DNA from: DATGWF01 sp035299585
GTDB taxonomy: Bacteria; Actinomycetota; Actinomycetes; Actinomycetales; Microbacteriaceae
Length of the DNA stretch: 19,617 bases
Assembly: GCA_035299585.1 (NCBI GenBank)
Contig: DATGWF010000089.1
Span: 1 to 19,617 of the forward strand
Direction: 5' to 3'
The notes under the pieces are model-generated. The model searched no databases. It had not been told where the DNA came from and saw nothing but the letters and a program-made list of their open reading frames with translations. Positions within the stretch are counted from its first letter, which is position 1, and every line of letters starts with the position of its first letter. This document shows, piece after piece, positions 1 through 7,791 of the stretch. The translations under genes and the position numbers were made by a program.

Positions 1-2175
1 CGACGCACCCATCGGCAGGAACAGGGCATCACCCTGACCAATCAGCTTGTCCGCGCCGGGCTGGTCGAGGATGACCCGTGAATCGGTCACGCTCGTCACG
101 GCGAAGGCGAGTCGACTGGGGACATTGGCCTTGATGAGGCCGGTGACAACGTCGACACTCGGACGTTGCGTGGCCAGCACCAGGTGAATACCCGAAGCGC
201 GGGCGAGCTGGGTGATGCGCACGATCGAATCCTCAACGTCACGCGGCGCGACCATCATGAGGTCGGCAAGCTCGTCGACCACCACGAGCAGATACGGGTA
301 GGGCTTCAGCACACGCTCGGATCCGGGCGGAAGCTGCAAATCGCCCGAGCGAACCGCCGCATTGAAGTCGTCGATGTGGCGGAAACCGAACGAGGCGAGG
401 TCGTCGTACCGCATGTCCATTTCTTTCACGACCCACTGCAGCGCTTCGGCCGCCTTCTTCGGGTTCGTGATGATGGGGGTAATGAGGTGCGGCACACCGG
501 CGTAGGCGGCGAGCTCGACGCGCTTGGGGTCGACGAGAACCATGCGCACCTCGCTCGGCTTCGCGCGCATAAGAATGCTTGTAATCATCGAGTTCACGAA
601 GCTCGATTTTCCGGAACCGGTTGAGCCGGCGACGAGCAAGTGCGGCATCTTGGCGAGGTTGGCCACGACGTAGCCGCCGCCGACGTCCTTGCCGACGCCG
701 ATGGTCATGGGGTGCGCGTTCTTGACGGCCGTACCGGAACGGAGAACGTCACCGAGCGTGACGATTTCACGGTCGGTATTCGGAATCTCAATTCCGATAG
801 CACTCTTGCCGGGAATCGGCGAGAGGATGCGCACTTCGTTCGACGCGACCGCATACGCGAGGTTTTTGCTGAGCGCGGTGACGCGCTCGACCTTGACCCC
901 CGGGCCGAGTTCGATTTCGTACTGCGTGACGGTCGGTCCCCGCGAGAAGCCGGTGACCTGGGCATCGACACCGAACTGCTGCAGCACCTCGGTAATCGCG
1001 CGAATGGTGTCGTCGTTCGCCTGGGTCTTGCCCTTTGCCGGGGCACCTGCCTCGAGCGCATTGACGTTGGGAAGCTGGTACGGCGCCTCGGCCGCCTCAC
1101 GAGTGAGGGATGCGCCGTCCGTGTGAACGGTTGCCGCCAGCTCGGCCTCGTTCGCGATGGCCTCCGTCACCGCAACCGAGTTGTCGCCCTCGAGTCCGCG
1201 CGCGGGAGCCTCGCCGGTGAAGTTGCGAATCGCCGCTTCGGCCGCGTGCATGTCGTCGAGCACCGTCGTCGGGACGTCGGCTTCGAGTGCGGAATCGAAG
1301 CTCCCGGTGGCCCCACCACTCAGAAGTTCATTGATGGCATCGACACCGGTCGACGCCTCCGTGTCTACCTCGCGCCCACTTGCGTTTCGTCGCCACCAGG
1401 GAAGATTCGCCGGAGCCACGTCGTCGAGGCCGTCCAACTCGAGCTGCGCAGTGGCGGCGCGAGCGCCGAGCGGAGTTGTCGCGACCGGCTCTGCCGACCC
1501 AAAAAGCCAAGCCCAGAGCGCGCGCGAGCGCGCGGCGATTTGGTTGGGCGGGGTCTTGGTGGTGATGAGCATCGACATCATCGTCACGAGCGCAAGCACT
1601 ATCGCCGCGCCCCACATCGTGAGCAGCGCGGTGAGTGGCGCCCCGATCAGCCAGCCGAGAATGCCTCCGGCGCCGGCGAGTGCAACGACGCCGTCGCTTG
1701 GCTTCGGAGCGCCGGCGAAGACCTGCAAGAATCCTGAAATCGACACCAGGAACAGACTGATCCCGATGCCCACTCGCGTGTTGTCGTGCTGTGACGACGG
1801 GTGGCGGAACAACCAGATTGCAAAGACCACGAGGAACACCGGGAGCACAAAGCTCAGGCGGCCGATGAGGGCCCCGACCGACCAGGCGTTGACAAGCTGC
1901 GCGACCGTGTTGTTGATGAGGAACCACTCGACGATGCCGCCGACAGCGGCCAGGACGACCAGGAAGAACGGAAGTCCATCGCGCCGGTCTTCCTTGGCAA
2001 TGGTTTCTGGGCCGAGGGCGCGGGCTGCCGCACCGGTGAGGTGCGCGAGTCCCATCCAGATACGGGCGAAGAGCCCTGTCTCTGCCGACGGCGCGGCGGG
2101 AGCGGCTTTGGCGCGCGAACGCTTCGACGTGCCCGAAGTGGAGGCACGCCGCTGAGCGGGCGTTCGCGAAGCCAT
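1..2175 (-). CDS. ftsK: DNA translocase FtsK/SpoIIIE, 3'-truncated by window edge
   Basis: FtsK is a membrane-anchored, ATP-driven DNA pump that clears and aligns chromosome termini at the division septum. The reading frame stays open from the ATG at 2173-2175 to base 1, giving 725 codons with the C-terminus missing. About four membrane segments are visible near residues 68-88, 104-123, 136-154 and 166-204, followed by a low-complexity Ala/Glu-rich linker to about residue 365. The motor domain follows: Walker A GSTGSGKS at 517-524 (Lys523) and Walker B LLVVVDE ending at Asp634/Glu635. The missing part would hold the end of the motor and the DNA-reading gamma domain. The ATG has no Shine-Dalgarno but lies 6 nt after a TACGCT box, which supports this start. 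It lies 71 nt downstream of rnj in the same direction, the actinobacterial rnj-ftsK order. Confidence 0.96.
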   Translation of the reverse strand, partial: MASRTPAQRRASTSGTSKRSRAKAAPAAPSAETGLFARIWMGLAHLTGAAARALGPETIAKEDRRDGLPFFLVVLAAVGGIVEWFLINNTVAQLVNAWSVGALIGRLSFVLPVFLVVFAIWLFRHPSSQHDNTRVGIGISLFLVSISGFLQVFAGAPKPSDGVVALAGAGGILGWLIGAPLTALLTMWGAAIVLALVTMMSMLITTKTPPNQIAARSRALWAWLFGSAEPVATTPLGARAATAQLELDGLDDVAPANLPWWRRNASGREVDTEASTGVDAINELLSGGATGSFDSALEADVPTTVLDDMHAAEAAIRNFTGEAPARGLEGDNSVAVTEAIANEAELAATVHTDGASLTREAAEAPYQLPNVNALEAGAPAKGKTQANDDTIRAITEVLQQFGVDAQVTGFSRGPTVTQYEIELGPGVKVERVTALSKNLAYAVASNEVRILSPIPGKSAIGIEIPNTDREIVTLGDVLRSGTAVKNAHPMTIGVGKDVGGGYVVANLAKMPHLLVAGSTGSGKSSFVNSMITSILMRAKPSEVRMVLVDPKRVELAAYAGVPHLITPIITNPKKAAEALQWVVKEMDMRYDDLASFGFRHIDDFNAAVRSGDLQLPPGSERVLKPYPYLLVVVDELADLMMVAPRDVEDSIVRITQLARASGIHLVLATQRPSVDVVTGLIKANVPSRLAFAVTSVTDSRVILDQPGADKLIGQGDALFLPMGAS

Positions 2176-2181
2176 GCGCTC

Positions 2182-2187
2182 AGCGTA
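2182..2187 (-). promoter_or_regulatory. Predicted leaderless -10 box of ftsK
   Basis: Reading the minus strand, TACGCT is followed by 6 nt and then the ftsK ATG. Transcription would begin at or next to the start codon. No good -35 element is visible about 17 nt upstream, so the call rests on the -10 and on the same spacing recurring at other genes here. Confidence 0.5.
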
Positions 2188-2246
2188 CGTCGCCACGCCA
2201 GGACCGGCCCGGAAGGGCGCGGGAGTGTTCCGTTCTCGAGGCTCGG

Positions 2247-3932
2247 CTAGGCCTCGATGACGACCGGCACAATCATGGGCCGGCGGCGCAGTCGTTTGTT
2301 CACCCATTGTCCGATGGTGCGCCGGACAACCTGCTGAAGAGCGTAGGTGTCGCGGACGCCGTCGGCCGCCGCTTTCGCGAGCGCCTGCGCAATCATGGGT
2401 TTGACTTCCGCAAACACCTGATCGTCTTCCGCAAATCCTCGGGCATGGATCTCGGGCCCGGTCACAATGTGTCCCGTTTGCGCATCGACCACCACGATGA
2501 TGGAGATGAAACCCTCTTCAGCGAGGATGCGCCGGTCCTTGAGATCGGCATCGGTGATTTCACCAACCGTCGCGCCGTCCACATAGACGAAGCCGAGGTC
2601 GAGCTGTCCAACGTGCGAGACCTCTCCGGCCACGAGGTCAAACACCGATCCGTCCGAACCGATGAACGTGCGCTCACTCGGGATGCCGGTTTGCTGAGCG
2701 AGCTTGGCGTTCGCGACCAGGTGACGGTATTCGCCGTGCACCGGGAGGACATTCTTGGGCTTCAGGATGTTGTAGCAGTACAGCAGCTCACCCGCCGCCG
2801 CGTGTCCAGAGACGTGCACCTTCGCGTTGCCCTTGTGCACGACATTCGCGCCGAGCTTCGTGAGTCCGTCGATGACCCGGTACACCGCGTTTTCGTTGCC
2901 GGGGATGAGACTCGAGGCGAGGATGACGGTATCGCCCGGATTGACGTCGATTTGGTGGTCGCGATTGGCCATGCGAGCGAGCACGGCCATGGGCTCGCCC
3001 TGCGAGCCGGTCGACATGTAGACGATGCGGTCGTGCGGCACATCGGCAGCCTGCTTGTAGTCGATGAGGACTCCCGGCGGCACGTTGAGGTAGCCAAGCT
3101 CGGCCGCGATACCCATGTTGCGAACCATCGACCGGCCGAGCAAAGCGACCCGGCGCCCGTTCGCGTGAGCGGCGTCAAGGACCTGCTGGACGCGGTGAAC
3201 GTGGCTGGAGAAGCTCGCCACAATGACGCGCTGGGTCGCCCGGGAAATGACGTGGTCGAGCACCGGTCCAATGTCGCGTTCCAGCGGGGTGAAACCCGGC
3301 ACGTCGGCGTTGGTCGAATCGACGAGGAACAGGTCCACCCCGGCCTGGCCGAGTCGGGCGAATTCGCGCAGGTCGGTGAGTCGCCCATCGAGCGGTAGTT
3401 GGTCCATCTTGAAGTCGCCCGTCACGAGGACTCGGCCAGCGACGGTCTCGATCGACACCGCCAGAGCATCCGGAATGGAGTGGTTGACGGCGATGAATTC
3501 GAGCCCGAACGGTCCAACCTGTTCGCGTTGGCCCTCACGCACGACCATCGAGTAGGACTTGATGCGGTGCTCGGCAAGCTTTGCCTCGGTGAGGGCGAGC
3601 GTGAGCTGCGAGCCGATAATGGGGATGTCGTTCTTGAGCCGCAGCAGGTACGGCACACCACCGATGTGGTCTTCATGGCCGTGCGTGAGCACGACTCCAA
3701 CGACGTCGTCGAGACGCTCGCGAATCGGCGACCAGTCCGGCAGGATGAGGTCGACACCGGGCTGGTGTTCCTCGGGGAACAGCACACCGCAGTCCACGAT
3801 GAGCAGCTTGCCATCGAGCTCAAAGACGGTCATGTTCCGGCCAACCTCTCCGAGGCCGCCAATTGGAATGACGCGAAGCGTGCCGGGCGCGAGAGGCGGG
3901 ACGGTGGTGGTCGAGTCGATGGGGTCTGACAT
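2247..3932 (-). CDS. rnj: Ribonuclease J (metallo-beta-lactamase / beta-CASP)
   Basis: RNase J is a cytoplasmic zinc-dependent RNA-processing enzyme with endonuclease and 5'-3' exonuclease activity, acting in mRNA decay and rRNA maturation. The 561-residue product has the metallo-beta-lactamase motif HGHEDH at residues 84-89, preceded by an opening of GGLGEVGRNM, IVDCGVLFPE and DLILPD. Later it carries the beta-CASP-region SGHA stretch and the conserved VLPVHGE histidine motif. It ends in RRPMIVPVVIEA, very like the actinobacterial RNase J C-terminus. The length is normal for the family, and the long N-terminal extension found in corynebacteria is absent. The ATG at 3930-3932 has AAGGA upstream with a rather short 3-nt gap. 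It begins 15 nt after dapA and is probably co-transcribed with it. Confidence 0.97.
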   Translation of the reverse strand: MSDPIDSTTTVPPLAPGTLRVIPIGGLGEVGRNMTVFELDGKLLIVDCGVLFPEEHQPGVDLILPDWSPIRERLDDVVGVVLTHGHEDHIGGVPYLLRLKNDIPIIGSQLTLALTEAKLAEHRIKSYSMVVREGQREQVGPFGLEFIAVNHSIPDALAVSIETVAGRVLVTGDFKMDQLPLDGRLTDLREFARLGQAGVDLFLVDSTNADVPGFTPLERDIGPVLDHVISRATQRVIVASFSSHVHRVQQVLDAAHANGRRVALLGRSMVRNMGIAAELGYLNVPPGVLIDYKQAADVPHDRIVYMSTGSQGEPMAVLARMANRDHQIDVNPGDTVILASSLIPGNENAVYRVIDGLTKLGANVVHKGNAKVHVSGHAAAGELLYCYNILKPKNVLPVHGEYRHLVANAKLAQQTGIPSERTFIGSDGSVFDLVAGEVSHVGQLDLGFVYVDGATVGEITDADLKDRRILAEEGFISIIVVVDAQTGHIVTGPEIHARGFAEDDQVFAEVKPMIAQALAKAAADGVRDTYALQQVVRRTIGQWVNKRLRRRPMIVPVVIEA

Positions 3933-3947
3933 GCGTCCTTCGAGGGA

Positions 3948-4928
3948 TTAGTCGTGACGGGTCGTGCCGGCGATCTTCGGCAACGCTCCTCCCGCCGCAG
4001 CGTTTCGGTTCGGTTTGAAGTTTGAGAAGTCGACGCCCGGAAGATCGTGCACGAGGGCGATTTCGTCTTCGATACGGGAAGCTTCCCACTCCTCCGGGCC
4101 GACGAGTGGCAGGCGCACCCGCGGGCTGGAAATTCGGCCGAGACCGTGCAGGATGTACTTCGTCGAGACCGTCCCGGGAACATGCGTCATGACGGCACGG
4201 ACGAGCGGCTCGAGCTGCTTATGCGCGGCGGTCGCCGCGGCGAGGTCACCCCGGTTGACCGCGTCAACCATGGTCCGGTACGGCGCGGCAGCAACGTTGG
4301 CGGTCACACCGATTAATCCGGTCGCACCAATTGCGAGGTGTGGCAGCACGTTGGCATCGTCGCCAGAGAAGTAGAGCAGGTCGGTCTGGTTGAGCACTCG
4401 GCTCACCTCGGCGAAATCGCCCTTGGCATCCTTGACGGCCACAATGTTCGGATGTTTTGCCAACCGCAGGATGGTGTCGTACTGGATTTGGATGCCCGCA
4501 CGGCCGGGAATGTCGTAGAGGATGACGGGCAAATCGGTGGAATCGGCGACCATGCGGAAGTGGGTGAGCACGCCCGCCTGGGTGGGCTTGTTGTAATAGG
4601 GCGTGACGACCATGATGCCGTCGGCGCCGGCCTTCTCGCTGTCCTGGTAGAGCTGAATGGCGTGGGCGGTCTCGTTGGAACCGCCACCGGTGATGATCTT
4701 TGCGCGCCCGGCCGCCACGGACTTTGCCACCTCGACGAGGCGCAGCTTCTCCGGGTCGGTGAGGGTCGAGGTTTCACCGGTCGTCCCGGTGACGACGATG
4801 CCGTCAGCTCCCTGAACGATGCATTCGTCGATGAGGCGCTCGACGCTGGCCCAATCGACCTCGCCCTCGCTCGTGAACGGCGTGACGAGCGCCACCATGA
4901 CCTGACCGAAGGGGTTTTCTACACTCAC
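3948..4928 (-). CDS. dapA: 4-hydroxy-tetrahydrodipicolinate synthase
   Basis: DapA condenses pyruvate with aspartate semialdehyde in the first committed step of the diaminopimelate/lysine branch, supplying cell-wall cross-links. The 326-residue TIM-barrel protein shows the TGTTGE motif at 48-53, the conserved Tyr139 in LYDIPGRAG, and the Schiff-base Lys166 in VAVKDAKGD. It is longer than the usual 290-300 residues: after about residue 300 there is an extra tail, FSNFKPNRNAAAGG onward, of roughly 26 residues. The start is a GTG at 4926-4928, chosen because a TACCCT box lies exactly 6 nt upstream and the conserved barrel begins soon after. It lies 36 nt downstream of folA with its own promoter in the gap, and 15 nt upstream of rnj. 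Confidence 0.97.
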   Translation of the reverse strand: MSVENPFGQVMVALVTPFTSEGEVDWASVERLIDECIVQGADGIVVTGTTGETSTLTDPEKLRLVEVAKSVAAGRAKIITGGGSNETAHAIQLYQDSEKAGADGIMVVTPYYNKPTQAGVLTHFRMVADSTDLPVILYDIPGRAGIQIQYDTILRLAKHPNIVAVKDAKGDFAEVSRVLNQTDLLYFSGDDANVLPHLAIGATGLIGVTANVAAAPYRTMVDAVNRGDLAAATAAHKQLEPLVRAVMTHVPGTVSTKYILHGLGRISSPRVRLPLVGPEEWEASRIEDEIALVHDLPGVDFSNFKPNRNAAAGGALPKIAGTTRHD

Positions 4929-4934
4929 CCTCTC

Positions 4935-4962
4935 AGGGTACCTTTCGTTGCGTTAGATGCAA
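4935..4962 (-). promoter_or_regulatory. Predicted leaderless promoter of dapA
   Basis: On the minus strand TTGCAT (4957-4962) and TACCCT (4935-4940) are separated by 16 nt. Six nt then precede the dapA GTG. This is one of the best-looking promoters in the window and fills the 36-nt folA-dapA gap, an AT-rich patch in a GC-rich sequence. A GAGAGG directly before the GTG is too close to act as a ribosome site. Confidence 0.7.
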
Positions 4963-4964
4963 AA

Positions 4965-5450
4965 TTATTGCGTGCGGTGATAGTGGATGAAGCGATACCG
5001 CACTCCCTCGCGGGACTCGAACCACTCATCCACTTCAGACACGAAACCCGGCGGGATGGCGGGGGCGTGCGTGTCACCGGTCACCTCGAGGTCGAGCTCG
5101 GTGACCTCGATCCGGTCAGCTCGGTCCACGAGCTCCGCATAGAGCGAGCCACCGCCAATGCACCAGGCTTCGCCGTCGCCGCTTTGCGCGGCGAGCGAGA
5201 GAGCCTCCGTGATGCTTCCGGCGAGCACCGCCCCTGCGGGGAGGTCAAGCGCCTGGCGACTCACGACGATATTGAGGCGATGTGGGAGCGGGTGCACCTG
5301 CAGTGACTCCCAGGTGCGGCGACCCATGATGACGGTGTGCCCCGTCGTGACCGCCTTGAAGTGGGCGAAATCCTCGGGGACATACCAGGGCATGTCACCG
5401 TCAAGACCGATGACACCGCCGCGCGCATTCGCCCAAATGAGTCCGAGCAC
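4965..5450 (-). CDS. folA: Dihydrofolate reductase
   Basis: The enzyme reduces dihydrofolate to tetrahydrofolate with NADPH, regenerating the cofactor that thymidylate synthase oxidises. The 161-residue product has the usual bacterial length. It shows the GVIGLDGDMPW loop, the catalytic acid Asp27 in the stretch WYVPEDFAHFK, the NADPH-binding VIMGRRTWES, and IGGGSLY. The start is a GTG at 5448-5450, only 2 nt after the thyA stop codon and with no clear ribosome site of its own. It is therefore probably translated by coupling to thyA. Pairing with thyA fits metabolically, because ThyA makes the dihydrofolate that this enzyme recycles. It may be called dfrA in related genomes. Confidence 0.97.
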   Translation of the reverse strand: MLGLIWANARGGVIGLDGDMPWYVPEDFAHFKAVTTGHTVIMGRRTWESLQVHPLPHRLNIVVSRQALDLPAGAVLAGSITEALSLAAQSGDGEAWCIGGGSLYAELVDRADRIEVTELDLEVTGDTHAPAIPPGFVSEVDEWFESREGVRYRFIHYHRTQ

Positions 5451-5452
5451 GA

Positions 5453-6253
5453 CTAGACCGCGACCGGCGCCTTGATGGCCGGATGGTGCTCGTAGCCCTC
5501 GACGACGACGTCTTCGATGCGGTAGTCAAACAGCGAGGACGCCGGATTCAGCACGAGCGTCGGGAACGGATACGGCTCACGAGAAAGCTGCTCGGTGACC
5601 TGCTCGACGTGATTGTCGTAGATGTGACAGTCGCCGCCCGTCCACACAAACTCGCCGACACCGAGTCCGGTCTGCTGCGCAATCATGTGCGTCAGCAGGG
5701 CGTAGCTGGCGATATTGAACGGCACACCGAGGAACATGTCGGCGCTGCGCTGGTATAGCTGGCACGAGAGCTTGCCATCGGCAACATAAAACTGGAAGAA
5801 CGCGTGACACGGCGCGAGGGCCATGTTCGGAATATCGGCGACGTTCCAGGCAGAGACGATGAGGCGGCGCGAATCCGGGTTGGTGCGGATCTGCTCGAGG
5901 AGTTCAGAAATCTGGTCGATGTGGGACCCCGATGGAGTCGGCCAGCTCCGCCATTGCACGCCATAGACGGGACCGAGTTCACCGTTCGCATCGGCCCACT
6001 CATCCCAAATGGTGATGCCGTTCTCGGTGAGGTACCTCGTATTGCTCTCGCCCCGGAGAAACCAGATGAGCTCACCCACGATGGACTTCAGGTGCACGCG
6101 CTTGGTCGTGACGAGCGGGAATCCCTGAGCTAAGTCGAAGCGGATCTGCCGCCCGAACACCGAGCGCGTGCCCGTTCCCGTGCGGTCGTCCTTGTGCACG
6201 CCGTTTTCGAACACGTCTCGCAGGAGATCCTCATAGGCCGTCGAAATGCTCAC
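5453..6253 (-). CDS. thyA: Thymidylate synthase (ThyA type)
   Basis: ThyA methylates dUMP to dTMP using methylene-tetrahydrofolate, releasing dihydrofolate. The 266-residue protein aligns by eye almost end to end with the classical bacterial enzyme: DRTGTGT at 23-29, FPLVTTK, the active-site Cys149 in LAPCHAFFQFYV, the folate/dUMP-binding SCQLYQRSADMFLGVPFNIASYALL, and the terminal HPAIKAPVAV. The start is a GTG at 6251-6253. It lacks a Shine-Dalgarno but sits 6 nt after a TAGACT box. It is first in a thyA-folA pair. In mycobacteria the flavin-dependent ThyX lies near dapB and dapA; no thyX is present in this window. Confidence 0.98.
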   Translation of the reverse strand: MSISTAYEDLLRDVFENGVHKDDRTGTGTRSVFGRQIRFDLAQGFPLVTTKRVHLKSIVGELIWFLRGESNTRYLTENGITIWDEWADANGELGPVYGVQWRSWPTPSGSHIDQISELLEQIRTNPDSRRLIVSAWNVADIPNMALAPCHAFFQFYVADGKLSCQLYQRSADMFLGVPFNIASYALLTHMIAQQTGLGVGEFVWTGGDCHIYDNHVEQVTEQLSREPYPFPTLVLNPASSLFDYRIEDVVVEGYEHHPAIKAPVAV

Positions 6254-6259
6254 GCCGCG

Positions 6260-6287
6260 AGTCTATTCCGCGCGCGCCCGCTCGCAA
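6260..6287 (-). promoter_or_regulatory. Predicted leaderless promoter of thyA-folA
   Basis: On the minus strand TTGCGA (6282-6287), a 16-nt spacer, TAGACT (6260-6265) and 6 nt precede the thyA GTG. The promoter shares the 120-nt intergenic region 6254-6373 with the divergent thioredoxin-like gene. Confidence 0.65.
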
Positions 6288-6339
6288 CCGTGCCGTGCCG
6301 AAGCGGTTCATGGCATGTCGTCATTCGGCGTCACGCTCG

Positions 6340-6367
6340 TGACCGGGGCGTAGCACTCCCCTACGCT
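6340..6367 (+). promoter_or_regulatory. Predicted leaderless promoter of the thioredoxin-like gene
   Basis: TACGCT at 6362-6367 is followed by 6 nt and the ATG at 6374. A weak -35-like TGACCG lies at 6340-6345 with a 16-nt spacer. No Shine-Dalgarno precedes the ATG. Confidence 0.5.
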
Positions 6368-6373
6368 GGGGTC

Positions 6374-6817
6374 ATGGATTCCGTCCACGCCGGATTCTGG
6401 CTCCTCGGCCTCGTCGCCCTTGCGAGCCTCATCGGCGCGTGGTGGCGGTACCGCGATGGACGCGTTCGCGAGAGCGACGGACAGCGAGTGAAGCTCACCG
6501 ATACCGAGCTATCGGATTGGGGTGAACACGCGACACTCGTCCAGTTCTCGACCGAAATGTGCTCGCGTTGCCCAGGAACCCGGCGGTTCCTTCGACAGGT
6601 GGCCGCCGAGTACGAGGGCGTTATCGCAACCGAGATTGACCTCACTCACCGTGCAGACCTCGCCAGCGAGTACGGCATCCTCCAGACTCCGACGGTGTTC
6701 ATCGTCGATGGGTATGGCCGCGTTCAAGCGACGGTCGCCGGTGTACCCAAAGCAGATTCGTTCCGCACTACCCTGTCCGACATCGTAAGGAGACCCCGTG
6801 ACGACTACGCCATCTAA
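6374..6817 (+). CDS. Membrane-anchored thioredoxin-fold protein
   Basis: The 147-residue product has one N-terminal hydrophobic segment (about residues 5-24), a short basic stretch, and then a thioredoxin-like domain. The domain contains the redox motif C63-S-R-C66 in QFSTEMCSRCPGTR and the cis-proline loop QTPTVFI (Pro106). The CSRC centre differs from the WCGPC of ordinary thioredoxin, so its partner and redox potential are unknown. The basic residues after the membrane segment leave the topology uncertain, with a cytoplasmic domain plausible. The frame is open upstream to 6194, but that extension runs through the thyA promoter and start. The ATG at 6374 is preferred because of the TACGCT box 6 nt upstream. 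It overlaps the next gene by 20 nt. Confidence 0.9.
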   Translation: MDSVHAGFWLLGLVALASLIGAWWRYRDGRVRESDGQRVKLTDTELSDWGEHATLVQFSTEMCSRCPGTRRFLRQVAAEYEGVIATEIDLTHRADLASEYGILQTPTVFIVDGYGRVQATVAGVPKADSFRTTLSDIVRRPRDDYAI

Positions 6818-7262
6818 GGGAATCGACCCGCGTGGGCCGCGCTTTGGCGCGAGCATCACATCTGCCCTGCTTCTGATCACCGTGTTCCTCGGTCTGGTCG
6901 GCGACGCGCAGCGTGCGACCGTTTTGCTCGCCGTCATCGTTGCCCTGTTCGCGTGGGGTGCGTTTGCCGGCATTCAGCGCCACCCGTACGGGCGCATTTT
7001 CGCTCGCTTCGTCCGCCCCCGGCTCGCGCCGCCGGCGGAACTCGAAGACCCGCGGCCGCCGACCTTCGCACAGCTTGTGGGCCTGCTCGTGACCGGCGTT
7101 GGATTGGCACTCGAACTCCTCGGCGTCGCGGGTGCCGTAACCGTCTCGGCGGCGCTCGCCTTCGTCGCAGCATTCCTCAACGCGGCGTTCGGATACTGCC
7201 TCGGCTGCCAGATCTATGTGCTCTTGGTGCGCGCTCGGGTGATCCGACCGACCTCGGGATAA
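6798..7262 (+). CDS. DUF4395 family membrane protein
   Basis: The 154-residue protein opens with the family-like GIDPRGPRFGA (residues 8-18). It has roughly four hydrophobic segments (about 19-36, 41-58, 90-112, 115-130), an intervening RHPYGRIF loop, and a C-terminal FGYCLGCQIY with paired cysteines Cys134 and Cys137. DUF4395 has no established biochemical function. The CxxC and the company of a thioredoxin-like protein suggest membrane thiol-disulfide exchange; this is inference. The GTG start at 6798 is well supported by AAGGAG at 6787-6792, with a 5-nt gap. It begins 20 nt inside the preceding gene, so the two are surely one operon. Confidence 0.88.
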   Translation: MTTTPSKGIDPRGPRFGASITSALLLITVFLGLVGDAQRATVLLAVIVALFAWGAFAGIQRHPYGRIFARFVRPRLAPPAELEDPRPPTFAQLVGLLVTGVGLALELLGVAGAVTVSAALAFVAAFLNAAFGYCLGCQIYVLLVRARVIRPTSG

Positions 7263-7289
7263 CCCTCCCTCGCCTCGGCAACCCATCCA

Positions 7290-7295
7290 TAGGAT
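7290..7295 (+). promoter_or_regulatory. Possible -10 box of the OsmC-family gene
   Basis: TAGGAT lies in the 59-nt gap between the DUF4395 and OsmC-family genes, 26 nt before the ATG. Unlike most promoters here it would leave a short leader containing the AAGGGAG ribosome site. No convincing -35 is visible, so read-through from the upstream operon is also possible. Confidence 0.35.
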
Positions 7296-7321
7296 GTGGG
7301 CACACCGAGCAAGGGAGCCGC

Positions 7322-7753
7322 ATGCCTACACCCGTCGTTAGCGCCGCAACAACCACCTGGAATGGTCAGCTCTTGACCGGTCGTGGCTCGGTCAGCCTCG
7401 ACAGCTCCCGGGCCGTCACCCTCAACATGAGTTGGAAAGCCCGCGCCGAAGGAGGGGCGGAAACCACAACACCCGAAGAGCTCCTCGCCGCCGCTCACTC
7501 CGGTTGTTTCTCGATGGCGTTCGCGAACATTCTCGCTCAGGCGGAATTCACTCCGGACCACATCGTGACAACCTCGGAGGTGACATTCCGGGCGAGTGTC
7601 GGCGTCGTCTCCAGCCATCTCACTGTCCGTGCCCGCGTTCCCGGCATCTCGAGGAGCGAATTCGAAGCACTCGCGACCCAGGCCAAAGAGACCTGCCCCG
7701 TATCGCAAGCACTCGCCGGAATCGACATCAGCCTGGAAGCGGTGCTCGAATAG
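7322..7753 (+). CDS. OsmC/Ohr-family thiol peroxidase
   Basis: OsmC-family proteins are dimeric cytoplasmic peroxidases that reduce organic hydroperoxides with a pair of cysteines. The 143-residue product has the normal length. It carries the peroxidatic Cys62 in AAAHSGCFSMAF, preceded by the PEELLAAAH helix with Glu53, and the resolving Cys125 in KETCPVSQAL. The N-terminal TTWNGQLLTGRGSV is more typical of the OsmC branch than of Ohr, though family members are hard to separate by eye. The ATG at 7322 is set by AAGGGAG at 7311-7317. The long open frame upstream (from 6953) overlaps DUF4395 in another frame and is not coding. The neighbours suggest a shared thiol-redox role. Confidence 0.93.
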   Translation: MPTPVVSAATTTWNGQLLTGRGSVSLDSSRAVTLNMSWKARAEGGAETTTPEELLAAAHSGCFSMAFANILAQAEFTPDHIVTTSEVTFRASVGVVSSHLTVRARVPGISRSEFEALATQAKETCPVSQALAGIDISLEAVLE

Positions 7754-7756
7754 CCC

Positions 7757-7785
7757 TTGGCAGCCCGGGCGCCGGACAGTAGCCT
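7757..7785 (+). promoter_or_regulatory. Predicted leaderless promoter of the epimerase gene
   Basis: TTGGCA (7757-7762), a 17-nt spacer and TAGCCT (7780-7785) are followed by 6 nt and the ATG at 7792. The -35 begins only 4 nt after the preceding stop codon. No Shine-Dalgarno is present. Confidence 0.7.
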
Positions 7786-7791
7786 GACCAC

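Noticed and set aside
1511..1540. GC-alternating, near-palindromic stretch
   Set aside because: It lies inside the ftsK linker coding region and is explained by Ala/Arg codons in GC-rich DNA.
166..2250. Several plus-strand open frames opposite ftsK
   Set aside because: The minus strand encodes an uninterrupted FtsK with membrane segments and Walker motifs. The plus-strand frames overlap one another and show no family signature.
2307..3398. 363-codon plus-strand frame opposite rnj
   Set aside because: It is a mirror frame of RNase J with no ribosome site, promoter or domain.
4338..5306. 322-codon plus-strand frame spanning the dapA-folA junction
   Set aside because: It crosses two conserved genes and the dapA promoter on the opposite strand, and its sequence is low-complexity and unrecognisable.
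6194..6373. N-terminal extension of the thioredoxin-like gene to 6194
   Set aside because: The extra 60 codons overlap the thyA start and promoter and look non-conserved. The ATG at 6374 has a well-placed promoter.
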